This document shows, one piece after another, positions 38,319 through 48,139 of a stretch of 64,000 nucleotides of DNA. Position numbers and translations under genes: made by a program. The notes beneath the pieces were generated by a model that was given only the letters and a program-made list of their open reading frames with translations, did no database searches and was not told the DNA's origin. Position 1 is the first letter of the stretch. Each line of letters opens with the position of its first letter. Source of the stretch: Purpureocillium takamizusanense (lineage: Eukaryota; Ascomycota; Sordariomycetes; Hypocreales; Ophiocordycipitaceae). The stretch is taken from the NCBI RefSeq assembly GCF_022605165.1, contig NC_063068.1, positions 2,542,001-2,606,000 on the forward strand, given 5' to 3'.

Positions 38319-40237
38319 TCACTGTCCGGTTTCCGCCGAAGACTTTGACTGCGCCGGCTTTGTCGAGGGCGTCATCCATGAAAAGGCCGAGGCCACGCCA
38401 ACGGGGTTCGCTGATCTTGGCAGCGTCGCAGAGTTTCGGCTAGAATCTCGATTGCTGGCCTGGCTCTTGGCGTCTGCGCCAGAGTTGACAGTGCGCTTCG
38501 CATCCCATCGGGCCGTCCCGTTCGCGGGGTTTGCGACATCACTGCTGATGCTGCCCTGGCCCTTGCGACGCGCGTCGACGGACTTGGGGGGCAAAGGGGG
38601 CTCATATGAAGCCCCGGTCCTGGCCGAGGTGGAACTTGACTTGAGGGACTTGAGGACCTTCATATTGCGACTGCTGCGCGCGGCGGGCTGATATCCGCTG
38701 AGGAGACCGGCCTCTCGATGCGAGCCATCCGGTCCGGCGCCAGCGCCTTGCCGCCAGGATCCCCAAATTCCTGACGACGTGGAGGACTCGCGACGAGACG
38801 TCTCCGATGTGTTCGATCCATCCTTGCCCCCGTGTTCCGAGTCCGTGGCTTCGGCAGCATCTCGTCCTATCTTGTCGCTGTCGCCGCCTGCGTCAGATGT
38901 CCCGCTGGCCATGACGGGCTTGTGAGGGTCGGCATGGGAATCACCCGCCGAGGACCGCGGGCGCGCAATCACTTCTTGACGCGCCGCGCGCGAGCCGTTG
39001 CGCACTGCTTCACTGGGTACCGGGTGGCCGTCGCCCGCGACAAACGGTGTGGCGTTGGCGTTGAGCCTAGGCTTCTCCGGCGCCATGCTTGCGGTGCAGA
39101 TGTGGCGAAACATGTTTTCGTCTTCCGGGCGCACGAATGGCACCTGCAGGCGATCGCGCTCGCTCCCGTAGAGGGCCATCTTGTTCTGGGACAGTAAGAC
39201 GTCGGCCGAGTGAGCTCGAAGGGCATCGCTGCCAATGTAGATGCGGATTCGCTTCTGTTCCGCCGACTGGGTCGCATTCTCGCTGCCGACGACCTCGAAA
39301 AGCACTGTCATGGATGGGACCGAGCCTCCGGGCCGGCCATTCCTGCTGTTGTGCTGCGTGACGACTGCTTCAGCTAGATAAACGTTCAGTCTGGCGTGAC
39401 AGACGCCGTTCATGTCGCGGTCCAATTCGTCCAACAGGTCTAACTCCTTCAAGAGCGAGTAATCGACAATTGACTTTTGCGACCCCGTGCATACATCGGC
39501 ATACAGCAGAGTGTCGTGCGCGTAGTGGGTCGTCAGCCAGCAGCGAATGATGGACGGGACGGTTCCCAGGACATAGAGCGACACTGGCGGCGCGGGGATA
39601 TCAAATGAAGAGTCGTCGTCGTCGTCCAGGTTGATGTCCAGGCCGAGACTGCTCGCACGGCCCGAGGCAACAGAATGATGGGAATGCACTGAATGTCCCG
39701 CTGAGCTGTGCCTGCCGTCTGACTTGTGGGAAAGGGTGCGCTCCATCATGAGGCCGCTACCTGGACGAATGGGTCCAAATTCGCCCGAGTGCCGGTTGCT
39801 CTGCCCGCCCCAGCTCGAGCCGTGGAGGGCGCTCTCGTCGAAACGAACACTATTTGCCCGCGAGGCCGCGCCGCGCCGGACAGGCTCCTCCTCCGCGGGG
39901 CCCAGGTGCAGGGAGCCGAGCAGCTGCTCGCCTTGCTCGTCCAGGTCCTCAAACATGTCATTGTGCGGGATTTGCACGGGCCCTGAACGACGTAAAAGAA
40001 TCAGCACACGACTGACATACGGAGAGGGGATTTTGATGAAATACCTTGCTGAGGAGTACCTCCAAGCACGCCGGGAAATGGCGAGTTCCACACCGACTTC
40101 AACGCCGAGTCGTCCGCATTTCGCTTCTCGAGTCGCAGTATCCGCTCTGCATGGTTGGTCTGCGTGTACTGGACTTGCTTCACTTCCATTTGCAGGTTGT
40201 AAAGTTCTTCGCGAGAGACTGGAAATCGCGGATCCAT
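38319..40237 (-). CDS. Conserved-looking fungal protein of unknown function
   Basis: Two exons, 40237-40045 and 39982-38319, give 618 aa. Residues 1-60 contain a coiled coil (REELYNLQMEVKQVQYTQTN, then HAERILRLEKRNADD). A folded-looking core lies at about 185-340: PVSLYVLGTVPSIIRCWLTT, then LLYADVCTGSQKSIVDYSLL, DLLDELDRDMNGVCHARLNVYL and RIRIYIGSDALRAHSADVLLSQ. The rest is disordered, Ser-, Arg- and Gly-rich. I do not recognise a domain; similar fungal proteins have sometimes been labelled ubiquitin hydrolase, but no Cys or His box of such enzymes is visible. The core has the alternation of a retropepsin-like or C2-like beta fold, which is speculation. It is tail to tail with the isochorismatase gene. 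Confidence 0.8.
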
Positions 40238-41912
40238 CCCAGACGCAGTGGCGGTCACGATCGATCGGCGAAGATACCAGCGCAAGTGGTGCGAGAGTGA
40301 CAGGTGGTGTGCGAATTTCCTGGCGATGTAACGAGCGTGGCAGTCCGGCGAGGCGACTGCAGGAGACTGGCGCTTGACGCAGGATCGAAGGCACCGTTCA
40401 GACACCGCCCCCCATGTAAGCGTCGGGCTCGGGCGGGCGTCTCAAGGACAGGAGGCTTCGCGGCCTTTGTTGCGCGATGACACCCGAATCCCTGGGAGGT
40501 CGGTTCACGAGGTCCACCCTCCCCCGCCTCGTTCGTGAGAGTCACTGCGGCAGTACCGCCGCCTGCGAATTGCTTCGGCTGTTAAAAGGGGGCGGCGGAG
40601 TGATTGAAGGAGATGGCCGGAAGTCGACTCAAAGGGGTGATAATATTGTACGGAGGAGGGAAGGTTTGATGATGCGACGATCAGTCAACGCGGCGCCAAA
40701 GTCGTGAGTCGTGGGGTGACAGGGACGACGGCGGCCTCGCTGAACTCGGGTGGCGCGCAGCGGATATGCTGATAGAGTGGCAGTCGAGGCCAACGATGAG
40801 GCGTTTTTGGACAGGTTCTGGACGATGCAGAGCGAGGCAGCAGTTGTAGGAGAGTTGTTTGCGGCAGACGGTGTGTCGAGGCACGTCGCGAGAGGTTCGA
40901 GGGATGTCCTTTTGGCAACGGTGTGGGAGGACGTCGAAGCAAGGACGATGATTCTAGGCAAGGGTTGGAACTCGGGTCAATGCGGGTGTCTGCGAGGTGC
41001 GAAGGGCGTGGATTGTTCGAAATAGGGCGGCGGGATTGTTAGGCGAGGCTTTGAAGGGCCGGGGCGGAAGGCAGTGGTGTCGTTTGGAAGTGGTAGGTTG
41101 AGTAGTCGTCGATGACCAAGGGGCGCCGTTTGAGTTGGATGAACCCAAGGAATGGATGGATCCGTTGCACCCAGGCAGAGGCGCCTGAGTGACTGACTGG
41201 GCCGAGCGCGCTACATGTAGGGGCGGTGGCCCGCCCCCCCGCCCCATGGGTGCGTGCCGCGACTGCCCCCGGGCGCCCGTGGACCAGGACGCTAGCCGCT
41301 AGGTGGACTGCTCGCTGGCCCTCCAGTACTTCCTCCCATAGGTACCTCCAACTCTTGGTACAGGCGCCTTTCCAGGCCTGAGCCGAGGTGGTTACATGGA
41401 AGGGCCATTGGGCGGTTCCATGCCGCGATGACTGAGGTGTTTGGGCGAGGGCCGCATGGCACGGTGCCTGGTGTATACTTTGCAACGCAATGCCCGTCGC
41501 TACAATACCCTTTGCTCTTCCAGGAATACGCTTTTGGTGAACTGACCACATCACCTCACTTTGCCAGCAGTCTGCACGAGGCAAAAGTGTCAGCGCTCTC
41601 CGTGCTGGGACTCCGGAAGAGGAGCCCTATGCATTCAAGCTTGGGATATAGATATCAAAAATGTATACTACGTAGCGATATGGGCAACGGCTGGTCACGG
41701 TGGAGAATGCTTTGGAACATGATGATGATTGATGATACTGGTGGTGTTGATGGACGATCCAACAGCATTGACCTCGACGCCTTTTCGCCGTGGATCATAT
41801 TCCCCGGCTACCGCTTCTAGGCAGCTTGCCAACGGCATCTCAAACCGTCGAACCGCCCGCAAGACCCCATCACAAAGATGCCTTGCTGATGTCATTGATC
41901 GCTTGGCGCTCT
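40238..41912. other. Intergenic, 1.7 kb, no supported gene
   Basis: This is the upstream region of the 618-aa protein gene plus the 3' flank of the esterase gene. Several ORFs of 75-180 codons overlap one another on both strands, with no recognisable motif and no consistent splice structure. A C/G homopolymer-rich patch lies near 41225-41245. Confidence 0.5.
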
Positions 41913-42886
41913 TTAGCCTGCCAGCTCCCGCCAGTCTGGGAACAGGTAGCCGGTGCGGTCCTCAACTGGCAGGCTTACCCACTCTTCACCGATGTGCGGC
42001 TTCAAGAGGCCGTAGAGGACCCGGTACGCATCGCCGTTCATGTGAAGGCCGTCGGGAAGCAGCGTGGCCAGCCCGCCCCGGTTGCCGTTGTCAGGCGTGC
42101 CCAGAAGGGGCCCGCCCTCGGTGTACTCGTCGGGCGTCAGAGCGATGGCCTTGTCCATGATGGCCGTCCATAGATCGATCGAGACGACGTGCGGGTTGTC
42201 CCGCGCGACTTGGCGGGCCGTCTCCGAATACGAGGCACTGATTGCCGACGTTCGGACGGCGCAGGGGTGACCCTCCGCCAAGTTGAGCTCCTTGAGCCGG
42301 ATCTCGTCCACGGGCGGCGGCGTTACCAGCAGGATCTTGGGGTCGTGCGCCAGAATGTGCGGGTGGTTCACAATGGCGTCGAGGTTCTTCTTATACTGCT
42401 CAAGGGGCACGTGTTGCGTCGTGGTCGGCAGCGGGATCACGGCGTCGTTGGCGCCGAGCAGGACGACCTGAGCAAGGGTGAGTGAGCGTGGGTGAGTTCA
42501 AACCAGGCTCGAGGCCCGCATCATGTCCATGTTCATACCAGGAACTTGATGCGCGGAGAGGCATCGCTAGGCTTGGGGAAGATCTGGTCGATGAACTTGA
42601 TCGCGTTGGCCGTGTTCCATCCTGAGAAGCCGCGGTTGATGACGTCGAGACGTCTCAGGCAACCTGGCACGAGTTGGTCATGGGTCTTGTGTGATCAGAA
42701 CTCGAAGCGGGAAAGAAACGCACGGGTCTGAAGCGCGGATTGAAGCGAGAAGCCGTCAAGGGTCTCGGCTGAGTGCTGTAACAATGAGTCGCCAAAGAGG
42801 ACCAGCTGGGGATACGGGAACTGCAGGGACTCATGGTCAGCGGGATACCAGCTAGATAGGAATCCAAGGAGTCTACGGACAGCCAT
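41913..42886 (-). CDS. IAH1: GDSL/SGNH esterase, isoamyl acetate-hydrolysing esterase-like
   Basis: Three exons, 42886-42724, 42663-42539 and 42467-41913, give 280 aa. Catalytic blocks of the SGNH superfamily are in order: block I LVLFGDSL with Ser34, block II INRGFSGWNTANA (Gly), block III LLGANDA (Asn) and block V PDGLHMNGD with Asp235 and His238. The arrangement and length fit yeast Iah1, which hydrolyses acetate esters. There is no signal peptide (FPYPQLVLFGDS sits close to the N-terminus), so it is probably cytosolic. The start is the first in-frame ATG in good position; the 23 residues before the first strand (MAVRRLLGFLSSWYPADH...) are longer than usual, so the true start could be in a missed small exon. 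Confidence 0.85.
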
Positions 42887-43289
42887 TATGACCGGGGAAA
42901 AGTTGCAATCTAGAACAAGGACAGGCAAGGCAGCTGATGCTTCTCAATCTGCAGTACACATGTAGATGGTAACGCGCATGAGCGAAGCGCGAGTTACGAT
43001 ACAAGAAGCCTTGAGGGGTGAGAACGATAATAAAGCGGGGGTCACGCAAGGAAGTACGTAGAGTACGAAGTACGTTAGTTACGTACTTCGTTGTAAGATG
43101 AGTTACCCACCTCACACCCTGCTGAGTTTCAACTTGTGGCCCGGCGGCGCCAACACCAGTCATCAATCCACTCACTGTGGCCTCTGATGAGTCTGATCTC
43201 GGAAGACCCATATACTTCGTACAGCATGTACGAACGCACTATAAATCTTCGGCAGATCTTCGTCTTCCGAGTCCATCTCGCGACAGCGG
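42887..43289. other. Intergenic with a perfect hairpin
   Basis: 400 bp between the esterase start and the end of the GNAT gene, both on the minus strand. It contains an inverted repeat at 43066-43090 (10-bp arms CGAAGTACGT/ACGTACTTCG, 5-nt loop), described separately. Confidence 0.5.
43066..43090. repeat. Perfect inverted repeat, 10-bp arms
   Basis: Arms CGAAGTACGT and ACGTACTTCG are exact reverse complements around TAGTT. It lies downstream of the GNAT stop (minus strand) and upstream of the esterase start, so it could be a 3' structure or a promoter element. Confidence 0.8.
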
Positions 43290-43992
43290 CTACAGGTCCA
43301 TGCGGAAAAAGGTGCCTGGCCAAATCGCTCCGCTGGCTCTGCCAAACGAAAAGTCTCCCACCCTGGTGAACCCCAGCTTTTCGTAGTACCTAGTTCAACC
43401 ATGTCAGAGCGGTCGTTTGAGCCTTTTGGTCATCACCCCGTTCAGATCGGCCTCACCTGCTCAGCTTGGCGTCGTTGCCAGCCCAGCAATCCACATACAG
43501 GGTGCGCTTGTTCCTGTCCCGCCCGTAGCTCTTGATAGCCTCAATCAGCGCCGCCCCGGCTCCCTTGTGGAGCGAGCCCGTCCGGTAGTCCGAGATGACG
43601 ACCTCGAGGAAGAGAAAGTCCCTCGCCCCGTCCACCTCGGGCTTCATCTCTTCTCGCTCCGTAATGTACGACGGCAGCGAGTCTTCGCGTATCATGGCCG
43701 AGCCGACGCGCACGGGGGGCTGCGCCGTGCCTTGCGGCGCCGCGGCGGCACCGACATCGACCTCGGCGATGAAGACCCGCAGCGGCTCGTCGTCGCGCTC
43801 CGATTTCTGGATCGATTCAATCGTTTCTGCTTCGAAACCGTCTTTGGCGGAAAAGGGCTCTTCTCCCCACATCCCGCCAGCGCCGATGGACGCAAGGTAC
43901 GGGATTGTCGAGTCGAACGCGCCCACGATGAACTGGGCATCGTCGCCGCTCGACCTCGCGTGGCGAACACGAAATTGGTTGGTTCCAGGCAT
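43290..43992 (-). CDS. GNAT-family N-acetyltransferase
   Basis: Two exons, 43992-43457 and 43389-43290, give 211 aa. The acetyl-CoA motif sits near residues 139-151 (GSLHKGAGAALIEA), after the beta strand FLFLEVVISDYR. Motif B spans the splice site: TLYVDCWAGNDAKLSR joined to YYEKLGFTRVGDF. The protein ends with GTFFRMDL, typical of small GNATs. The substrate cannot be told. I chose MPGTNQF as start; the frame continues upstream to ATGs at 44127 and 44106, giving up to 45 extra residues of no clear character. It lies next to the repeat-precursor gene on the same strand, but 820 bp away, so a role in that pathway is only possible. Confidence 0.82.
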
Positions 43993-44807
43993 GAGGGACA
44001 CTTTTGGTGATTGAGGATGGAGGAGAAGGCAGGCCCTTGCCGCGACCGACGCGTGAGTGGGAGCGGTTGGGTTCTGCTGCGTCTGGTGATGCACGCAACG
44101 AGGCATATGTACGAAGCAATCACCCACCCACCAATCTCCCCCTCACCTCACGTGGGCGGCTTCTGGTCCTCACCCGCTGCACTATTAATTGCATGGTAGG
44201 TCGTACCGTACGAAGTACTAACGTATGTATGTACTTGACGCAATGCGGGTCATGAGACAGGGCGGGATTGTGTACTGCGTACTGCGTACTGTGGAAGGCA
44301 CTATCATCTAATGCTACTCACTCCTTCCTTTCCTGGCGAGTGTGTTGGTTGGAGTCACTTTGACTCCGGGCGGGTTCCGTCTACTGCCAGTCATGTAACG
44401 TCTCAGTACTACGAAATAGTCAACAGCAGACCTGCGCTCCCTACAGCTTGTCGCTGTCACACGGCCTAACCATCTATGTAAAACATGAAGTGCCGCAAAA
44501 CGAATAGAACAAGGCACGAGAAATGCGTCTCTCTGTCTTGATTCATACGAGTGTTTAAGGAGCGACGGGTTCAATTTATCTCTTCCTTCGTTAACTATCC
44601 ATTGAGTAAAGACCGTATACCAGCTCATTTATCCGATTCTGTGACGACCACCCGCACCAGGCTGCTTCGGCAAAGACAGTGCTACCCATGTGAGGAAGGG
44701 TGCCACCTGCCGGGAGGACGAGGTGCCCCAGCCCAGCTCGTATGCCCCGTAGTCGGCGATGCCGCTGCAGATAGCTCTGGCGACGCCTCCCGTCCAGACC
44801 ATAAAAG
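43993..44807. other. Intergenic between GNAT gene and repeat precursor
   Basis: About 800 bp, no supported gene. It has GTACGAAGTAC-type motifs at about 44210-44220 and a threefold TACTGCG tandem near 44274-44291. It contains the 3' flank of the repeat precursor and the promoter of the GNAT gene. Confidence 0.5.
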
Positions 44808-45421
44808 CTACTCTGTCATGGCGGGCTTGTTGTAGGCAAGGTCGCCGTCGAGACCCGAGCGTCTCTCAGGACTGGCTGGTTTATTATAAGCAAGGTCGCC
44901 ATCAAGACCCGAGCGCCTCTCGGGGCTGGCAGGCTTGTTGTAAGCAAGGTCGCCGTCGAGTCCCGAGCGCCTCTCAGGACTAGCTGGCTTGTTGTAGGCA
45001 AGGTCGCCGTCTAGCGTAGACCGCTTTCCCGGACTGGCGGGCTTATTATAAGCGAGATCGCCGTCGAGTCCCGAGCGCCTCTCAGGACTGGCTGGCTTAT
45101 TGTAGGCGAGGTCACCGTCGAGTCCGGACCGCCTCTCGGGGCTAGCTGGTTTATTATAAGCAAGGTCGCCATCAAGACCCAAGCGCCTCTCGGGGCTGGC
45201 TGGCTTGTTGTAAGCAAGGTCGCCGTCAAGCCCCGAACGTCTCTCGGGGCTGGCAGGCTTGTTGTACGAGAGGTCGCCATCCAAGCTGCCGCGGGTGATA
45301 TGGCCTTTGACGCGAATTAGGCGGGCGTAAGATAGGATAGCGGAAATCTCGAGAACAAACCACGAGGAAGAGCAGACGCTCCCAACGCCAAAAGTGCAGC
45401 GACGCTCAAGACTCCCTTCAT
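44808..45421 (-). CDS. Secreted Kex2-type repeat precursor peptide (candidate RiPP precursor)
   Basis: Two exons, 45421-45361 and 45304-44808, give 185 aa. The short first exon encodes a textbook signal peptide (starts MKGVLSVAALLALGASA, probable cut after Ala17). The 56-nt intron has donor GTTTGT, a CTAAT-like branch site and acceptor AAAG; a donor four bases earlier would also keep frame. Residues 26-185 are nine tandem units, consensus SGLDGDLAYNKPASPERR, each but the last ending in RR (KR in unit 5), ideal Kex2 sites. Unit 1 has Ser for Ala before Tyr; unit 9 stops after NKPAMTE. This layout (signal peptide, near-identical repeats, dibasic spacers, Tyr in each core) is that of fungal dikaritin and epichloecyclin precursors. 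The divergent neighbour is a UstYa gene. A TATATA lies about 120 bp upstream. Without splicing, an ORF from another start lacks any signal peptide. Confidence 0.85.
44811..45290 (-). repeat. Nine tandem 54-bp units inside the precursor gene
   Basis: Eight 54-bp units plus a 48-bp final unit, no indels between them. Differences are mostly synonymous. The block starting near 44877 is almost identical over 60 bp to that near 45147, exactly 270 bp (five units) away, pointing to past duplication of groups of units. Confidence 0.95.
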
Positions 45422-46895
45422 TCTGACTGGTCACCGACAAGATCTATAGTATGTTGATGGATTGGTGCTTTGAGTTGCTCAAAGATGTCGGAATCAACTC
45501 CTTGTTGCCACCAACTCGATACTTAGCGGCTGTTGTTGCAATATATACTGCGATCGAGAACAATTCGAAATACGTTAGAGAATTCTGTTGAGCCAGAGAA
45601 CGCCAGATATGGCATACTGAGTCTATCTCAATCGGTATGAGTACATGTACCCCGCTTTCAATGTTCAATGTGAGAATCTCGACTATAATCTCCGGGCCCG
45701 AGACTCGGATTCCATGCTTCGCATCGTGATGAGATCCTCATCGGATGGCCCCGGGAACGTTGCAGCGCGGCACATATGTCACCCGATTTCGAGATAACTG
45801 TTCAAGTTCTACGGCAGCTGTGACGTGTCGAATCCCTATAGGCCTTGTTCGAAGTCAACGATATGTCATCCTTACTTCAAGGGTTGGGCGCTAACCGTAG
45901 AAAGGAGTCGATTGCATGTAGTACACACGATAATGTTGGCGATGCTCGGAAAGCTAGATGATCGGAGTCACATTGCATTGAAACCCAGCCGCAGTAGCCT
46001 TGACACGCAATATTTGACTCGGCATGCCGTAGCCGGAGTAGGACACATTACCAGTGCGAAGAGACCATCCCGACTCTTATCCAAACGGCAAACGCAAATC
46101 TCGTGTCACTCAAGCCGGCTCATATGCCGCGCCGCCAGCCACAGCGGACCGCAGCGCGGAAGTCAATTACTTGAACTGATGCTCTGAACTGTTTCAGTTG
46201 GACTGGGCTACAATGCGGCAGTTGAAGCTCCATGACAACACCATGACGAGGGCAGAGTAATCTCACGCTCAATTGCATATGCATGACGGGTTGTGCACCT
46301 GCCAATAGATAGACTGAGGTCGATGAGAATGGGAGACCGCCAAATGTGACATCCCGCATTGTAATACAAGCCTCGGAAGCCTGCCGATTCTCGAGACACA
46401 ATACGATAATTACGCACTCAGCCCAATACGAAGACTAGCACACGGCACATGTGGGGAAGTAGAAGTGCTAGAGTACGTTTGAGGCATGGCGTGCTGCTCA
46501 AATCCCGGAGCGCTTGTTCGAGATGCAGCGTAGCCTTGGCCGAGCTGCAGGCGTGGTATGTACCGTATAGGGCCATAGGCATAGTCACACGCTTCCGAAT
46601 GTGACGCAAGTCAGCTATGTCATTCTTGCTCTTCTAAACTCGTGGGGCTCAAGTCCCAACATCATACTTGAAGCCAATGATGTGCTCTTCAGAGTGTTAC
46701 AGCGCATGGACACTTCCCGCGTTACATGTGACACACTCGGGCGACTCTCTTCAACGGACGATTTGCTGTCTCTCTCTCCTCCCTTGGTTCTTCGGAAGAC
46801 GGGATCCTCTATTTTTTTTGCGTTTCATGTCGAAAACTCTCGTACTAGCAACTCTTATTGAACTCTTTTACGCAACTACACTAACTCCGCCAGTT
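45422..46895. promoter_or_regulatory. Divergent promoter region of precursor and UstYa genes
   Basis: 1.47 kb between two outward-facing starts, visibly more AT-rich than the flanks. A TATATA-type box at about 45540-45548 fits the precursor promoter. A 120-codon plus frame at 45825-46187 and shorter frames have no recognisable features. The sequence is a natural place for shared control of both genes. Confidence 0.55.
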
Positions 46896-48139
46896 ATGGC
46901 TATGAAAGAGTCCTCTGATTATATGCCCCTTGATCATGAAGGTTCCACGTCCAGCTTGGACATGGAAGATGAAATGCTAATACGGAAGCTGCGAATTTCC
47001 CGCAGCCATCGCAGTTCCTATATGAAACTCGTCATTGTTTTGGCTGTGGTGTTAGCTATCGCCATATACACATCAATCATCGCATCCGTGACGTGGGGAA
47101 TCGCCAAGGAGAAACGTCGATATGGGACTCGATTCCTCGGATGTGAGTTTTGATCCTGCAAACTGGACTGGAGAGTCTATCATGGCAATATAAACTGATC
47201 ATACTGTCACCACAGCTCCTGCAAACGACTTCATCACTTACCAGTCATATGTCATGGATCAGTGGGAGCCTCGAGAAGGTGTGCGATATTTTGGGGAGCC
47301 CAGCGAAGAAGTTGATCATAGTTGGCATGAAATCTTTGAGCGTATGTAAGCACTATACTGACATAGCTCTAGAGTGAAGCTGACAGACAGATCGTGCATA
47401 GATCAAAATATTGGATTCTCGGAACAGCTCATGCGTGACCTGGGTCGGGAACAGGAGGGCATTCGACTGCCTGATGGCACTTATTTTGGCTCATTGATGG
47501 TCTTTCATCATCTCCATTGCCTCGTGAGTCATATGTTCGAATGCTCCTCGTTGAAATCTGATGTCACCAGAAGCTGACTTGGCAGAAAAACATCTACCAT
47601 GCTCTGCACCCCGCCTACTACCACCTTGACAAACTCAAAGGTCACGAGAAAGCCATGCATGATGAACACACGGGTAAGTCCTTGCTCTAGTGCCATGAAG
47701 GGCGACGTGGATATATAGAGATTTGTGATGAATAATACTGGCACAGATCACTGCCTCCACATGCTCATGGACGCCGTCATGTGTCAGGGAGACACCACCG
47801 TCCTTACGATGAAATGGGAGGAGGGGGGAGCCCGCCCCATAGGAAACCTGACGAGCCCACACGAGTGTGTCAATTGGGACAGACTGATGGAGTGGGTTGT
47901 ACCCAACTCGGTTGATGTTTTTGCCGATGGCGTGCTCGTCCATCCCACGTACGGTATGTTGATGAACCCAGCCAGTATTGGCTGATATTTACTCCATGCG
48001 GGCGCACCCATCCAGTGCGCATGTTGCTAACGAACATGAACCAGGCCCTCTTTTCGTAGGTGGAAAGCCCAGCGAAGGCTTCAAAGACTCTTTGACTACT
48101 ACTGGGGTAGGGAAAGTGACTGGTCTTGACCCTCAGTGA
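46896..48139 (+). CDS. UstYa-type (DUF3328) RiPP oxidase/cyclase
   Basis: Six exons: 46896-47142, 47216-47341, 47402-47523, 47586-47673, 47747-47953 and 48045-48139, giving 294 aa. The short cytosolic N-terminus is followed by one membrane helix at about 44-66 (KLVIVLAVVLAIAIYTSIIA). The lumenal part contains both family motifs HXXHC: HHLHC at 160-164 (in LMVFHHLHCL) and HTDHC at 193-197 (in HTDHCLHMLMDAVMC). The first is followed by NIYHALHPAYYHL, as usual in UstYa proteins. UstYa and UstYb catalyse oxidative side-chain cyclisation of Tyr-containing core peptides in ustiloxin, phomopsin and related pathways, working in the secretory route on Kex2 products. The divergent precursor gene is its probable substrate source. 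All splice sites are GT...AG; the second and third junctions were chosen by frame. Confidence 0.88.

Noticed and set aside
41039..41584. 181-codon minus-strand ORF in the 40.2-41.9 kb gap
   Set aside because: No motif, poor codon pattern, and overlapping plus-strand ORFs of similar quality.
44811..45290. CRISPR-like array
   Set aside because: The 54-bp units are directly adjacent with no spacers, encode an in-frame protein, and the DNA is clearly eukaryotic.
45825..46187. 120-codon plus-strand ORF between the precursor and UstYa genes
   Set aside because: No signal peptide, repeat or family feature; considered as a second precursor but nothing supports it.
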